NCBI GenBank assembly: GCA_031763025.1
Contig: JASSKH010000003.1
Span: 15,248,992 to 15,312,991 of the forward strand
Origin: Macrocystis pyrifera
Lineage: Eukaryota; Sar; Phaeophyceae; Laminariales; Laminariaceae
Direction of reading: 5' to 3'
Length of the DNA: 64,000 bases
Under the pieces are notes generated by a model. The model had not been told where the DNA came from and did not search any database. It saw nothing but the letters and a program-made list of their open reading frames with translations. Positions 24,301 through 35,800 of the stretch are shown in pieces (position 1 is the first letter of the stretch; each line of letters starts with the position of its first letter). Position numbers and translations under genes: made by a program.

Positions 24301-26076
24301 ACAACCTCACGTATACCTGGTACTTGGTACCAGGTATAACATGAGGTAATCAAGACAACAACGTCGAAGACTCACCTTGTACCAACTGCTCATGTCGGAC
24401 AGCCCCACCCCCACGAGCCGTTGGAAGTACGTCGGCAGCCAGTTCATCAACACGTAAGTCGCGTAGTGAAACGCGAAGTTGTTCACCACAATCGCCCACA
24501 CGGCCGGGCTCTGAATCAGTATTCCCCAGGGGATACCGCTGCTGTTCTTGACCCCCGCCCCTGCTCTCATGCCGCTTGATGATGGACTTCCGGCGCGGCT
24601 TCCCTTGCTAGCATTGACACCTCCCCCGCTACTGCTGCTTGATCGTAAAAGTGGCGTCGGATCGTCCTTCTTGTTGAAAGGCGGGACCGCTTCCATGACT
24701 GATTCTTCAACTAGCAATGGTTCATGACCCCCGCTAGCGCCGCCGCTGCCGTTCCTGCTGTCCTGCGGCTGGTCAGAACCCACTCTCGACCACATGGCGA
24801 GCCAAGCTAACGCCAGCAGGCCCGAGGCTTTGAACTGGGCGTACGGTCCACAGCGCTTCACAATGTACGGAACGAACAGCATTGCACACGCCGAGCCGAG
24901 ATACCTGAGGTCCATGCGCGGTTGCCATCAACAGGATTGCCATCAAGAGGATACGAACGAGGAAGATTCGGAACGGAAAAAGAGATGAGGCGGCATCGCG
25001 CATCATGTATTAGCTGTTGCGGGGGACGGGGGGGGCTACACTATTGGTAGTATTCAGAACTCACGATGGGCCAAAAAAAACATGTATCGCCCCATGTTTA
25101 CACACAACTCTTGCTTCTGATTACTACTTGATCTGGTACGTAAGTTCCGTACGAAATACTGCTGTAAACTTGTAAACAGAAAACTACTGCTGTTCAAGCA
25201 TTCTTTTCCAAGAGGTTTGAACGAGGGATCGGAGATCAGAGTTAGCGGCTCATGCTGTCCATGCATGGCGCAAAAAAGAAAAAAAAATCTCTCGACAACA
25301 CAGCTGTTGTAGGTATTAGCAAATAACGCCTACGAGTCATGCGTAGCAAGTGCGGTGCTGCCTGCTCGAAACCAAGCAAACATCCAAGGCCGAAGGTTGG
25401 GCAACATGCCGCGAGAGCGCGAGAGCGCGAAAGCCGTGAGCCGCGGGTGAGTTTTAGGAAAGTGGTACGTAACAGGCTATATCAGGCTACATACTCGTAC
25501 TCCCGTGCAGTGTAGCTATGATACGTATGTACATGGTAGGACCTGGTGTAGCCTACCAGTTACCTGTCAGTACCACGGGACTCACATGCCAGACATCGCC
25601 ATAGTTACCAACCGACTTCGCTCGTGAACGGGGATCCACTTAGCCAGAAGCGTGTGAGATGCAGGGATGAACAAACCCTGGCTCGCTCCGATCCCAACGC
25701 GGCAGACGGTCAATATATTCGTGTTGCTGTCGCGGACGTTGCCTGGCATGAGCAAGGAGATGGTGCCCCACAATGCAAAGGACAGCCCAAGGACACGCGA
25801 ACCTCCGTAGCGCGCGGCAAGCCAGCCGCCAGGTAGCTGCATAACAGCGTACCCCCAGAAAAACGCGGACATAACCGTGCCTTTGATAGCAGAGTTCAGC
25901 ATCCGAGATTCGGCGAGTTCCGTGAAAGCGATCGAGAATCCCATGCGCTCGAAGTAGCAGGCGAGCGTGCACAAGAAAATGCATCCGGTCATGGCATGAA
26001 CATCCCGGAGTCCTCCTATCCTTCGACTGCTGTCCTCACTGCTACTGCTGATGTTGCCGCTGTCGATGTGTTTCAT
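15388..26076 (-). CDS. SLC17/PHT4-like major facilitator anion transporter (three exons)
   Basis: Exon 1 is 26076-25586, exon 2 is 24904-24376 and exon 3 is 15861-15388 with a TAA stop. The donors are GTGAGT. The acceptors are CTCAG and CCGCAG. The phases fit (AT joined to G, then phase 0), giving 497 residues, normal for the family. Exon 1 holds the first helices, GYAVMQLPGGWLAARYGG (75-92) and the cytoplasmic-loop motif WIPVHERSR. Exon 2 begins YLGSACAMLF and carries a Ser/Gly-rich central loop (about 204-286), then NWLPTYFQRL. Exon 3 contains SNVGG and the family hallmark NHMDIAPRHAG (421-431). Relatives are membrane symporters of phosphate, glutamate or other organic anions; the substrate cannot be told from sequence. 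The ATG at 26076 is the first in the open frame (ACC before it). No frameshift or premature stop is seen, so the gene appears intact despite its very long second intron. Confidence 0.88.
17400..17433. other. Short intronic hairpin
   Basis: TGAAGGT and ACCTTCA (17410-17416 and 17421-17427) pair around a CGGC loop. An outer CTGCCG/CGGCAG pair is separated by a small bulge. It may be incidental; no RNA family is recognised. Confidence 0.35.
19392..20154. mobile_element. Inverted-repeat (MITE-like) element, ~760 bp
   Basis: The left end (19393-19447, 'cctatgcggttcgattttt' and 'gagcttcagatt') matches the reverse complement of the right end (20107-20153, 'gaaatcgaaccgcacagg'), giving imperfect terminal inverted repeats of about 50 bp. 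No transposase frame is present. A second, much more perfect palindrome lies inside at 19983-20033. No target-site duplication was resolved. Confidence 0.55.
19983..20033. repeat. 51-bp near-perfect palindrome
   Basis: The arms are 19983-20007 and 20009-20033, pairing at 24 of 25 positions around a single C. Weaker complementarity continues outward on both sides ('tcgattcgaaaacc' against 'ggattctcaaatcga'). Such a structure can extrude as a cruciform or mark the centre of a foldback element. Confidence 0.85.
20986..21084 (-). mobile_element. 3' end of a poly(A)-tailed retroposon, copy 2
   Basis: An 18-T run is followed by sequence related to 167-250 ('ccggcggattggt', 'agctcaccacact', 'tcgtgtcgtgtgtca'). 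It has the same orientation as copy 1. Only the 3' end is shared, consistent with 5' truncation. Confidence 0.5.
21780..22268. mobile_element. Nested hAT-like MITE
   Basis: The ends TAGGGCTGGGCACTG and (reverse complement) TAGGGGTGGGCACTG form terminal inverted repeats that resemble the C/TAGGGGTGGGCA ends of many hAT elements. The total length is 489 bp without a coding region. An 8-bp target duplication is not clear. A GTTCTTA heptamer near both ends may be its remnant. Confidence 0.5.
21895..21910. repeat. Poly-C run (16)
   Basis: Sixteen consecutive C lie inside the nested hAT-like element. The length of such runs is error-prone in assemblies. Confidence 0.9.
23440..23716 (+). repeat. 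Diverged out-of-array copy of part of the 5.4 kb unit
   Basis: About 275 bp match positions 29311-29595 of array unit 1 (and the same place in every unit) with scattered substitutions and small indels. Shared blocks include 'agaccctcgcatccctac', 'tcgggttttcaccgaccagg' and 'catcctactaagaacc'. It starts with a G-run and ends near 'cttccagaga' in both places. Either this is a mobile repeat that also sits in the unit, or it is a relic of an older unit. Confidence 0.8.
23976..24040 (+). repeat. Dispersed ~65-bp repeat, copy 2
   Basis: This is the partner of 12665-12729. It lies between G-rich tracts at 23957-23976 and 24040-24058. Confidence 0.5.
24040..24058. repeat. Poly-G run (19)
   Basis: Nineteen consecutive G follow GGGGC. 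Together with the G runs at 23957-23976 the region could form G-quadruplex structures. The run length may be unreliable. Confidence 0.85.
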
Positions 26077-26723
26077 GGTAGTGCCAGTGCCTCCCAACTT
26101 GAAATGGAAGCGACTCCGCAACAGCTTATTGGCGGTAAAAAGTCAACCGTTCGAGTGACACATCAAGATCGAAATGTTGCGCGGCTGGCGCTGGGCAGGC
26201 TCGCGGTCGGTGTGGTGCGCTGATCGATCCCTGATCCCCTGATTCTGATTCTGGGGCACGGAGAAATACCCAAAGCATGATGAAATCGGAAGTCGGAAAT
26301 CGGCATCAGGGAAAATGGGGTGAACATTAGCCTACCAAAAGAGTAGAGAACACAGCAGCAGTAAAGCAAAGAGCACGAGCAATGCCATGTCGTTATCATA
26401 CTGCCATGTCGTTATCATACGGATGCATAGGGAACATCTCACTCACATTAACTGCTGCTGAAGCTGCTGTTTGCTATGTTGGCTTGCTGGCAGCACACAA
26501 CCTGTGTTGCCTCGTACATACCTACCAGGTATATACCTGGCACCATGCAGGAGGCAACGTAGGTATGTACAGGTATACAACAAAAATTTCGTGTGATTGG
26601 CAGGAACAAGCCGGCAGAAATAAACTGGCGAATCACATGTGAGCATAAAAAAACTGGCACTTTTCGACGCTTCGCAAATCACTGGAAACCTGCACAATCA
26701 CAATCGTAGACCTAGTGGCGGTA
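26077..26723. other. Spacer between the transporter start and the array
   Basis: About 650 bp separate the SLC17-like ATG (minus) from the first array base. The spacer should hold the transporter promoter. A TACCAGGTA site lies at 26523. No TATA box or gene was assigned. Confidence 0.4.
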
Positions 26724-26753
26724 CAACACGGCTAGTCGTTCGTATACCGGGCC

Positions 26754-26911
26754 AGATCTGCTTAGCATTCTCCAATCATATCGCTCCATTTGCTTCGCAT
26801 CGCAACGCACCCAATGTATGGAAACCCATTTTTGCTTAGCATTGACCAATCAAGAGACCCAGTTTGCTTATGACATCGCGCCGCACTTGCTTGGCATCGC
26901 GCCGCAAGGCC
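26754..26911 (+). promoter_or_regulatory. Putative promoter region of the array gene (repeated in every unit)
   Basis: CCAAT boxes occur at 26772 and 26846. They are interspersed with repeated 'tgcttagcatt', 'tgcttcgcatcgc' and 'tgcttggcatcgcgccgc' motifs about 150-310 bp upstream of the exon 1 ATG at 27063. No TATA box is evident. The assignment rests on position and motifs only, but each unit carries its own copy, so each could be transcribed independently. Confidence 0.4.
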
Positions 26912-27387
26912 CGCGCTCTCAGCACACACCCGGCATTTCGCACACTTGGATTTCACTCTGCACACACCCCTGGGCTCTCTGAGTTGGGGACCATCCTACG
27001 CTCACCCTTGGTCTCCTGTGAGCCACGTGTTGTGGTGTGGAAGGCCTCGTGCTTTGACAACCATGACGGCGGAAGCACACACAGACACTGGCCTCGACCT
27101 GAACGGCCAAGTCCGTTTTCCTTACAACACACGCGACTGCAAGGCGGCCGGCATGTTGCAACAACGTGAGTTCGGCTATGAGGCTTATATGGGTGCTTTC
27201 ATTGCCTGGCGGGTTAGGTGTCGCTTTCTCGTACTTTTCGTTCCACCGCGTTCTGATCAAGTTTAGGCAGTGGGAGTGTCTTGCGAGCACGCGTTTTGAC
27301 GATAGCATCAAGACCAACCGTAGTACAGCTACCAGTCGTGTTACAGCCACGGCGATAGGAGCGGCTACAACACCGCTACCATGATGA

Positions 27388-27389
<2 letters not shown>

Positions 27390-27434
<45 letters not shown>
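27390..27434 (+). repeat. CAG tract of the array unit
   Basis: A pure CAG run lies between the first and second exon-like blocks, with 15 repeats in unit 1. The other units have 14 (32802), 16 (38211), 15 (43629), 14 (49037), 14 (54450) and 14 (59862). In the favoured gene model it is intronic. On the minus strand it would read as poly-leucine, which is taken as a by-product. Confidence 0.9.
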
Positions 27435-27439
<5 letters not shown>

Positions 27440-30400
27440 CCAGCAGCAACAGAAAAACTGCGGATGCTGCTGAAGGTAGCAGGAGGTGTGCTGGTTGCTT
27501 TGGTTGCGTAGGCTGCGGCTGTTGATGTCCTACTAGTGCAGGTTTTGTTGGACAGTAGTACCGTTAGTGATCACGTCATCTACAAGACAGCAGCGGAAAG
27601 AGTGACAGCAACAGCAAGGCGTACGTAGCAGCGACAGCTACCTGTAGGGTTGCTGCTGTACGTTGAAAATCGATTGGTTCAGGCCCCTGCTGTTTTCACT
27701 GCTGCCGCCGCCACTGCTGTCCGCGGCTTTACCACACCACGTCACCCCGTACTTCTATAGGCGGTACATTTTTTGACAGCGCGGTGTTGAGGTTGACGAC
27801 GCTATCTCGAAGCACCAGCAATGGCTGGGGCTTTGCTGCTGAGCTGGGGTTGCTGCTGCACAGTAGTAGCTGTGTCAGTTTCGATAGCTGCTGGGGCTGC
27901 TGTTGCTGCTGTAAACGGTGTTCTACTGTTCGTATTACCGGACAACAGCCATCATGTCGCCACATACAGATCCTGCTTGTAGGCGTCATCCAAGATAACA
28001 GGTAGTACATTAGTACCTTTACATGACGCCTTTTCCTCTCTCCGCTCGTGCGTCATGCTCTGAACAATGGCCGTTTGCCTGGGTCAGCGATGGATGGGAT
28101 CTGCAACGCCGTAGTGCCCGCCGGGAGCTTTTCAGTTGTGAAAAACTACGGTTTCAACAATAGCGCACGCTTACGGAGAAACGTAGATCATCGGGAAGAA
28201 TGCCACCACGTCAAGGTGAGGTTGATAGACGGTTGGGCAGATGGCGTGAACTGATGGTTCGTTGATGGCTCGTTGGATTTCGAGCGGTGTATCTCCGGAA
28301 CAGATGCGATGCGTGTCAAATTAGGCTAGTAGGGTAGCTCTTGAAATTCTCTATCCCACGTCGTATGTCCTTCACCCTTCGCCCGTAGCTACAAGTTGGC
28401 GCAATGACACCCGCAAGTTCTCCACCCGCTTTCGTGCGATCTGCTGCCGTTGTTCCTTGCCACTACCACACGGTGCTGTGCAGTAGACAGAAATATTGCT
28501 ACGCACATAGAGCAGGCTCACGTGCGCATCGCGGGGGTCAAGTTCGTGGTGGACAACATTGGCGAAGGTCATCTCTTATACTTTCCACGGGAGAGCGATG
28601 CGGTAAGTGGTACATGAAAAATTCCATGCCCCCTGCCCATGTGATGGTCGTCTAGCTAGTACGTAGGTCATTTTCTATCGTTGGGCCCATAATCGTCCCC
28701 AGCGTACAAGTTCATAGATAAGCAGACCGCCCTGGCCACTTAATGAATTTCTACTTTTGAGGGTATGTATGACGAGAAAGTGAGCCAAATAGGCATCCGT
28801 TGGGCCGATGGAGATCGAGAAGTAGTGCAAGCGTGCTATCTTCGCAAGCACGGCGATCCGTTGGGTTGTGCTAGCATGACTTCAGGCAAGAGCGTTCTCT
28901 CCAGCGTGTGGCACATCGTACCGAGGATGAGTTCCACAAGATGAAAGAGCCTACTAGAAATAGAGGCGACAAGATTTCCATGGAGTGCACACCGTGTGCG
29001 AGTGCAATCAGGTCGTGCCTCAGGCGCGCTTTTTACTTTGAGACCGAGCCCATATTTCTGTTTCTTGCCTGTGTATTGGGATACAGACGATTGGCGACCT
29101 TCTACACTCTGCCGGTTGTCGACAAAATCGCCTTGCTGCTTATCCCCTACCCCGTTAATTTTGTCTACCGTCTCTATTGCCAGCACCCATGGCGATATGC
29201 CTCAGTTGGAGCCAAGGACGAGGTCAAGCTGGATCCGGAAGGCCCTGGCCAGCCGTGCCCGACCTTGAATGTTATCCTATCAAGGTGAGGCTGGACGCAA
29301 TCTTGCCAGTGGGGGGGGGGTGTACTGGATAGGAGAGATGCACTCGATCTCATGCATGGCCGTAGTCATATGACCATAGACCCTCGCATCCCTACAATGC
29401 CGGGACGGAGAATGTCGGGTTTTCACCGACCAGGCAGACATTGCTTGCACCAAGCGCGAAGCGCCGTGAGGTGTTCGGTGAGTCGCGTGAAGGGTGAGCT
29501 ACATCCTACTAAGAACCACTTGTGACGTGGACTTGCATATGGATGACAGCTTCAATGAATTAATTTAATTTCCGGTGTAGCCGCTTCCAGAGACTCTTGC
29601 CAGTGGAGGGGGACTATTGAGCTATCGATAGCCAGCACGATAGACATGATGGCTCGATTATTTCGCAGTTAGCGGTAATGTGTGTGTGTACGGCACCACA
29701 CAAGGCTCGACCAAGGTGGCTATAAACAATTATCTCTCACGACCGTAGTACGGAAGCATCACTTAGTGAAAACTTACGTCAATATAGAAACACGACTTGG
29801 ATATGTCGGTTTCGTTTCCTGAAGATCACCAATGAATTACACCCCTTAAACTCCCCTCCGCGCATTTACCATCGTCAAAATGTTTTGTGTGCACGGTTTC
29901 TTGGGTGGTTTGTCATAACGTCTTGTAACCCGTACTGCTATTGTCGAAAGGGGGGAGATGCTAGACACAGGTAAGCGTTGCGATATAGCCAAGTACGCAG
30001 CACCATCGTCGTATAGGTCGCTTTCACTCGTACGTCATTTGCAGACGTTCGCTATGCGCCCCCAGCAGGTAGTAAGCTCTGGTTCGAGCGAGACCTCGCA
30101 AGGGTCGTGGTCGATCCTGATTTTCCCATGATTTTTCTGGGAAAGCGCAGGGACATAGGCCCGAAGTTGCTCTTAATAGGGTTCTACGCACAATGACCAA
30201 TAGACCATGTGCAGGAAGCTACACCCGGGTGATTCCACCCTATCTTTACACGGTGGGTTTCAAGGATAACCCAGATATGTACCGCGTTTTTGGCATGGCT
30301 AGTTACCGCGCGGGATGTCAGCTAGACTAGTATGAGGTTGGATACTGTAAAACGTGTACTCTATCGTAAGTTTGAGGTGGCAGGGACGAGTACACTGACG

Positions 30401-32073
30401 CAGTAGATTGTGAAAAGGCGGGAGCGCCGAATATAGGAACTGTGGACGGTCGAGCACCAACTTCTCGATAATGTGCTACGTTCGTTCGTGTGTGTGCGAC
30501 AGGCACGGAACACCATTAATTGACTGGGTATGGATTACTGACGCTACTTCTGCACCAGTTTTGCGACTCTCTAAAAACTGCGTGCCTGCATGTACTCTAC
30601 ATCTGTGCCATTTTCTTTCGCAGCGATGGTGTTGAGTTCTGAGCGAGTACTAAAGCCTGGTATCATCACCCCTTGCGTCCTCACCGTGATCGGATTCGTT
30701 CGCGCCGTTTGCAGGCAGCCAGACAGGAATCCGTCACTTCACAACCGTCCAGCCAACGGAGAAATCCAAAGTTGATCACTTGCCCAGCCGAGACGGCAGA
30801 GCACGCGGAACCTAAGCGAATGATGATGGCTGACCGGCTAGTTTCGGGTTGGCTTTCAGTGAAGGCACCTTATTCCCGAGAGTCCCCGCTTCAGAAGTTG
30901 CTCAAGCTAGTCCATTGCTGTGTGTCTTTATTCGCACCAGACACAGCGCAGAGGCGGAGGAGGCTAGCAAGCATGATATGGGATGTTGATGCTAGGTGGG
31001 GAGGGGGGGTGATGCGGCAGGCGGGGAAGGCGATGATGTTGGCAGTATTGGTGTGAGAGGAGGAATTATTGGCGGGGCGTCGTTACCAAAGAGGAAACGG
31101 AATGCCGATCCCATTCGCGGCCTATTGATAATCGACAGTGGATCTACTGCAGAACCCTTTTGCGAAATCGCAGTCCATCTCTTCGGCATCGGTGCTGCGT
31201 CGTTTTGGTTGATACTGTAAAGCAGGCCAAGAAGTAGTTTGCCTTTTTGTGGCAACTAGGGAACCTAGAGAGTCAGATCATCCAGGCTGCCATATATAAC
31301 CGGTATAAAGCTTGCATATGCATATATGTACGTTGCATTCACCACCGGCAATAATTACGGTAGCACAAGGCTCGTGTGTCATGATTGATGTGATATAACA
31401 TTGACAAAATAATATCAGGTAGCTAAATTATACATACTACTACTGTAAACTTCAAGTATACGCCTTACAAAGAAAAACAAAGCTATCGGTGCCAGACTAT
31501 ATACTCGTATGACCACTGTATCTGTCTTCTCAATCTGCACTTCTGCATTTATTTATGAACCTGCACGGTGCTGTCTTCGCTCCAGGTAAGGTAGAGAGTA
31601 GCCGCGCTTACGTATTATTGTGCCAGGTACATGTACACTACTATTTATACTACTGCTGTATGCGATGTACGTACATACAGCCAGTAGGCTCCTTCCCGAT
31701 GGAAATAGATAGTATCCTTCGCATATTGACGAATGCGCCAGAGCGCAATCTCCTTACGACTTATTGCCGTCGTACTACCTGCTCTCGCGACAATTCGTTG
31801 TCGAGTACTACAGTACTGATGTACGTAGATATATCGCTCTTCCAAATACCAACAGTAAAGATATCGCCAGAATACCCCATTTGAGCAGCAGAGCGCTAAG
31901 TGCACAGACAGCGACGGCTACCGGCAACAGTGAGAACACTCTACAGTCGCAGTCGGCAACGAACGTAATATCGAAGCGCAGAGCGGATGTATCCTCGCAC
32001 CGCAGAGCCCTGTCTATTCTCGTTTACTGCGTACTGTCCCAGTTACGTACAGCACAGGGTTTCCAAGAATTTT

Positions 32074-32090
32074 CGGGGGCTTCGCCCCCG
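32074..32090. terminator. C/G-rich hairpin near the unit end
   Basis: CGGGGGC, loop TTC, GCCCCCG forms a perfect 7-bp stem followed by an AT-rich stretch (aattaaattaattaaaag). It is repeated at 37482, 42899, 48309, 53722 and 59133. It lies downstream of the terminal frame and 46 bp before the next unit. It resembles transcription-stop or rolling-circle element 3' hairpins; which, if either, is unknown. Confidence 0.45.
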
Positions 32091-32111
32091 GAATTAAATT
32101 AATTAAAAGCT

Positions 32112-32165
32112 GGCCCGGTACACGAAATATTCGCCCAACACGGCTAGTCGTTCGTATACCGGGCC
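32112..32165. repeat. Inverted repeat straddling the unit junction
   Basis: GGCCCGGTACACGAA (32112-32126, end of unit 1) pairs with TTCGTATACCGGGCC (32151-32165, start of unit 2) with one mismatch. The junction lies in the 24-bp loop. The same arrangement is present at all six internal junctions. At the left edge only the second arm is present (26739-26753). Confidence 0.8.
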
Positions 32166-32474
32166 AGATCTGCTTAGCATTCTCCAATCATATCGCTCCA
32201 TTTGCTTCGCATCGCAACGCACCCAATGTATGGAAACCCATTTTTGCTTAGCATTGACCAATCAAGAGACCCAGTTTGCTTATGACATCGCGCCGCACTT
32301 GCTTGGCATCGCGCCGCAAGGCCCGCGCTCTCAGCACACACCCGGCATTTCGCACACTTGGATTTCACTCTGCACACACCCCTGGGCTCTCTGAGTTGGG
32401 GACCATCCTACGCTCACCCTTGGTCTCCTGTGAGCCACGTGTTGTGGTGTGGAAGGCCTCGTGCTTTGACAACC

Positions 32475-32799
32475 ATGACGGCGGAAGCACACACAGACAC
32501 TGGCCTCGACCTGAACGGCCAAGTCCGTTTTCCTTACAACACACGCGACTGCAAGGCGGCCGGCATGTTGCAACAACGTGAGTTCGGCTATGAGGCTTAT
32601 ATGGGTGCTTTCATTGCCTGGCGGGTTAGGTGTCGCTTTCTCGTACTTTTCGTTCCACCGCGTTCTGATCAAGTTTAGGCAGTGGGAGTGTCTTGCGAGC
32701 ACGCGTTTTGACGATAGCATCAAGACCAACCGTAGTACAGCTACCAGTCGTGTTACAGCCACGGCGATAGGAGCGGCTACAACACCGCTACCATGATGA

Positions 32800-32845
<46 letters not shown>

Positions 32846-35800
32846 CCAGCAGCAACAGAAAAACTGCGGATGCTGCTGAAGGTAGCAGGAGGTGTGCTGG
32901 TTGCTTTGGTTGCGTAGGCTGCGGCTGTTGATGTCCTACTAGTGCAGGTTTTGTTGGACAGTAGTACCGTTAGTGATCACGTCATCTACAAGACAGCAGC
33001 GGAAAGAGTGACAGCAACAGCAAGGCGTACGTAGCAGCGACAGCTACCTGTAGGGTTGCTGCTGTACGTTGAAAATCGATTGGTTCAGGCCCCTGCTGTT
33101 TTCACTGCTGCCGCCGCCACTGCTGTCCGCGGCTTTACCACACCACGTCACCCCGTACTTCTATAGGCGGTACATTTTTTGACAGCGCGGTGTTGAGGTT
33201 GACGACGCTATCTCGAAGCACCAGCAATGGCTGGGGCTTTGCTGCTGAGCTGGGGTTGCTGCTGCACAGTAGTAGCTGTGTCAGTTTCGATAGCTGCTGG
33301 GGCTGCTGTTGCTGCTGTAAACGGTGTTCTACTGTTCGTATTACCGGACAACAGCCATCATGTCGCCACATACAGATCCTGCTTGTAGGCGTCATCCAAG
33401 ATAACAGGTAGTACATTAGTACCTTTACATGACGCCTTTTCCTCTCTCCGCTCGTGCGTCATGCTCTGAACAATGGCCGTTTGCCTGGGTCAGCGATGGA
33501 TGGGATCTGCAACGCCGTAGTGCCCGCCGGGAGCTTTTCAGTTGTGAAAAACTACGGTTTCAACAATAGCGCACGCTTACGGAGAAACGTAGATCATCGG
33601 GAAGAATGCCACCACGTCAAGGTGAGGTTGATAGACGGTTGGGCAGATGGCGTGAACTGATGGTTCGTTGATGGCTCGTTGGATTTCGAGCGGTGTATCT
33701 CCGGAACAGATGCGATGCGTGTCAAATTAGGCTAGTAGGGTAGCTCTTGAAATTCTCTATCCCACGTCGTATGTCCTTCACCCTTCGCCCGTAGCTACAA
33801 GTTGGCGCAATGACACCCGCAAGTTCTCCACCCGCTTTCGTGCGATCTGCTGCCGTTGTTCCTTGCCACTACCACACGGTGCTGTGCAGTAGACAGAAAT
33901 ATTGCTACGCACATAGAGCAGGCTCACGTGCGCATCGCGGGGGTCAAGTTCGTGGTGGACAACATTGGCGAAGGTCATCTCTTATACTTTCCACGGGAGA
34001 GCGATGCGGTAAGTGGTACATGAAAAATTCCATGCCCCCTGCCCATGTGATGGTCGTCTAGCTAGTACGTAGGTCATTTTCTATCGTTGGGCCCATAATC
34101 GTCCCCAGCGTACAAGTTCATAGATAAGCAGACCGCCCTGGCCACTTAATGAATTTCTACTTTTGAGGGTATGTATGACGAGAAAGTGAGCCAAAGAGTA
34201 GGCATCCGTTGGGCCGATGGAGATCGAGAAGTAGTGCAAGCGTGCTATCTTCGCAAGCACGGCGATCCGTTGGGTTGTGCTAGCATGACTTCAGGCAAGA
34301 GCGTTCTCTCCAGCGTGTGGCACATCGTACCGAGGATGAGTTCCACAAGATGAAAGAGCCTACTAGAAATAGAGGCGACAAGATTTCCATGGAGTGCACA
34401 CCGTGTGCGAGTGCAATCAGGTCGTGCCTCAGGCGCGCTTTTTTTACTTTGAGACCGAGCCCATATTTCTGTTTCTTGCCTGTGTATTGGGATACAGACG
34501 ATTGGCGACCTTCTACACTCTGCCGGTTGTCGACAAAATCGCCTTGCTGCTTATCCCCTACCCCGTTAATTTTGTCTACCGTCTCTATTGCCAGCACCCA
34601 TGGCGATATGCCTCAGTTGGAGCCAAGGACGAGGTCAAGCTGGATCCGGAAGGCCCTGGCCAGCCGTGCCCGACCTTGAATGTTATCCTATCAAGGTGAG
34701 GCTGGACGCAATCTTGCCAGTGGGGGGGGGTGTACTGGATAGGAGAGATGCACTCGATCTCATGCATGGCCGTAGTCATATGACCATAGACCCTCGCATC
34801 CCTACAATGCCGGGACGGAGAATGTCGGGTTTTCACCGACCAGGCAGACATTGCTTGCACCAAGCGCGAAGCGCCGTGAGGTGTTCGGTGAGTCGCGTGA
34901 AGGGTGAGCTACATCCTACTAAGAACCACTTGTGACGTGGACTTGCATATGGATGACAGCTTCAATGAATTAATTTAATTTCCGGTGTAGCCGCTTCCAG
35001 AGACTCTTGCCAGTGGAGGGGGACTATTGAGCTATCGATAGCCAGCACGATAGACATGATGGCTCGATTATTTCGCAGTTAGCGGTAATGTGTGTGTGTA
35101 CGGCACCACACAAGGCTCGACCAAGGTGGCTATAAACAATTATCTCTCACGACCGTAGTACGGAAGCATCACTTAGTGAAAACTTACGTCAATATAGAAA
35201 CACGACTTGGATATGTCGGTTTCGTTTCCTGAAGATCACCAATGAATTACACCCCTTAAACTCCCCTCCGCGCATTTACCATCGTCAAAATGTTTTGTGT
35301 GCACGGTTTCTTGGGTGGTTTGTCATAACGTCTTGTAACCCGTACTGCTATTGTCGAAAGGGGGGAGATGCTAGACACAGGTAAGCGTTGCGATATAGCC
35401 AAGTACGCAGCACCATCGTCGTATAGGTCGCTTTCACTCGTACGTCATTTGCAGACGTTCGCTATGCGCCCCCAGCAGGTAGTAAGCTCTGGTTCGAGCG
35501 AGACCTCGCAAGGGTCGTGGTCGATCCTGATTTTCCCATGATTTTTCTGGGAAAGCGCAGGGACATAGGCCCGAAGTTGCTCTTAATAGGGTTCTACGCA
35601 CAATGACCAATAGACCATGTGCAGGAAGCTACACCCGGGTGATTCCACCCTATCTTTACACGGTGGGTTTCAAGGATAACCCAGATATGTACCGCGTTTT
35701 TGGCATGGCTAGTTACCGCGCGGGATGTCAGCTAGACTAGTATGAGGTTGGATACTGTAAAACGTGTACTCTATCGTAAGTTTGAGGTGGCAGGGACGAG

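Larger units (their letters stand above)
15862..24375 (-). other. 8.5 kb intron 2 of the SLC17-like gene
   Basis: The intron is bounded by donor GTGAGT (24375-24370) after SSWYK and by an acceptor with a pyrimidine-rich tract ending CCGCAG before VMPYVMMF. It contains two inverted-repeat elements, a long palindrome, eight exact TACCTGGTA sites up to 24091 (a further pair lies just outside the main cluster at 24314 and 24328), poly-C and poly-G runs and several dispersed repeats. No other gene is recognised inside it on either strand. Confidence 0.8.
26724..32135 (+). repeat. Array unit 1 (5412 bp)
   Basis: Exon-like blocks are at 27063-27165, 28088-28215, 28484-28602, 28762 onward and 29184-29284. 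The terminal open frame is at 30715 onward. Private features: 15 CAG plus an extra TAG; loss of GAG near 28788; 'gacaattcg' instead of 'gacgaaattcg' near 31789; 'catatataacc' near 31293; and two extra G near 31006 that break the terminal frame, which then ends at 31056. As the edge unit it lacks the left arm of the junction inverted repeat. Confidence 0.95.

Noticed and set aside
26919-27449. Minus-strand frame with a long leucine run in every array unit
   Set aside because: The leucines come from the CAG tract read backwards, its length changes between units, and the frame overlaps the better-supported plus-strand exon 1.
30081-30110. Possible tRNA T-arm (GGTTCGAGC)
   Set aside because: No acceptor stem, anticodon arm or A box could be fitted around it.
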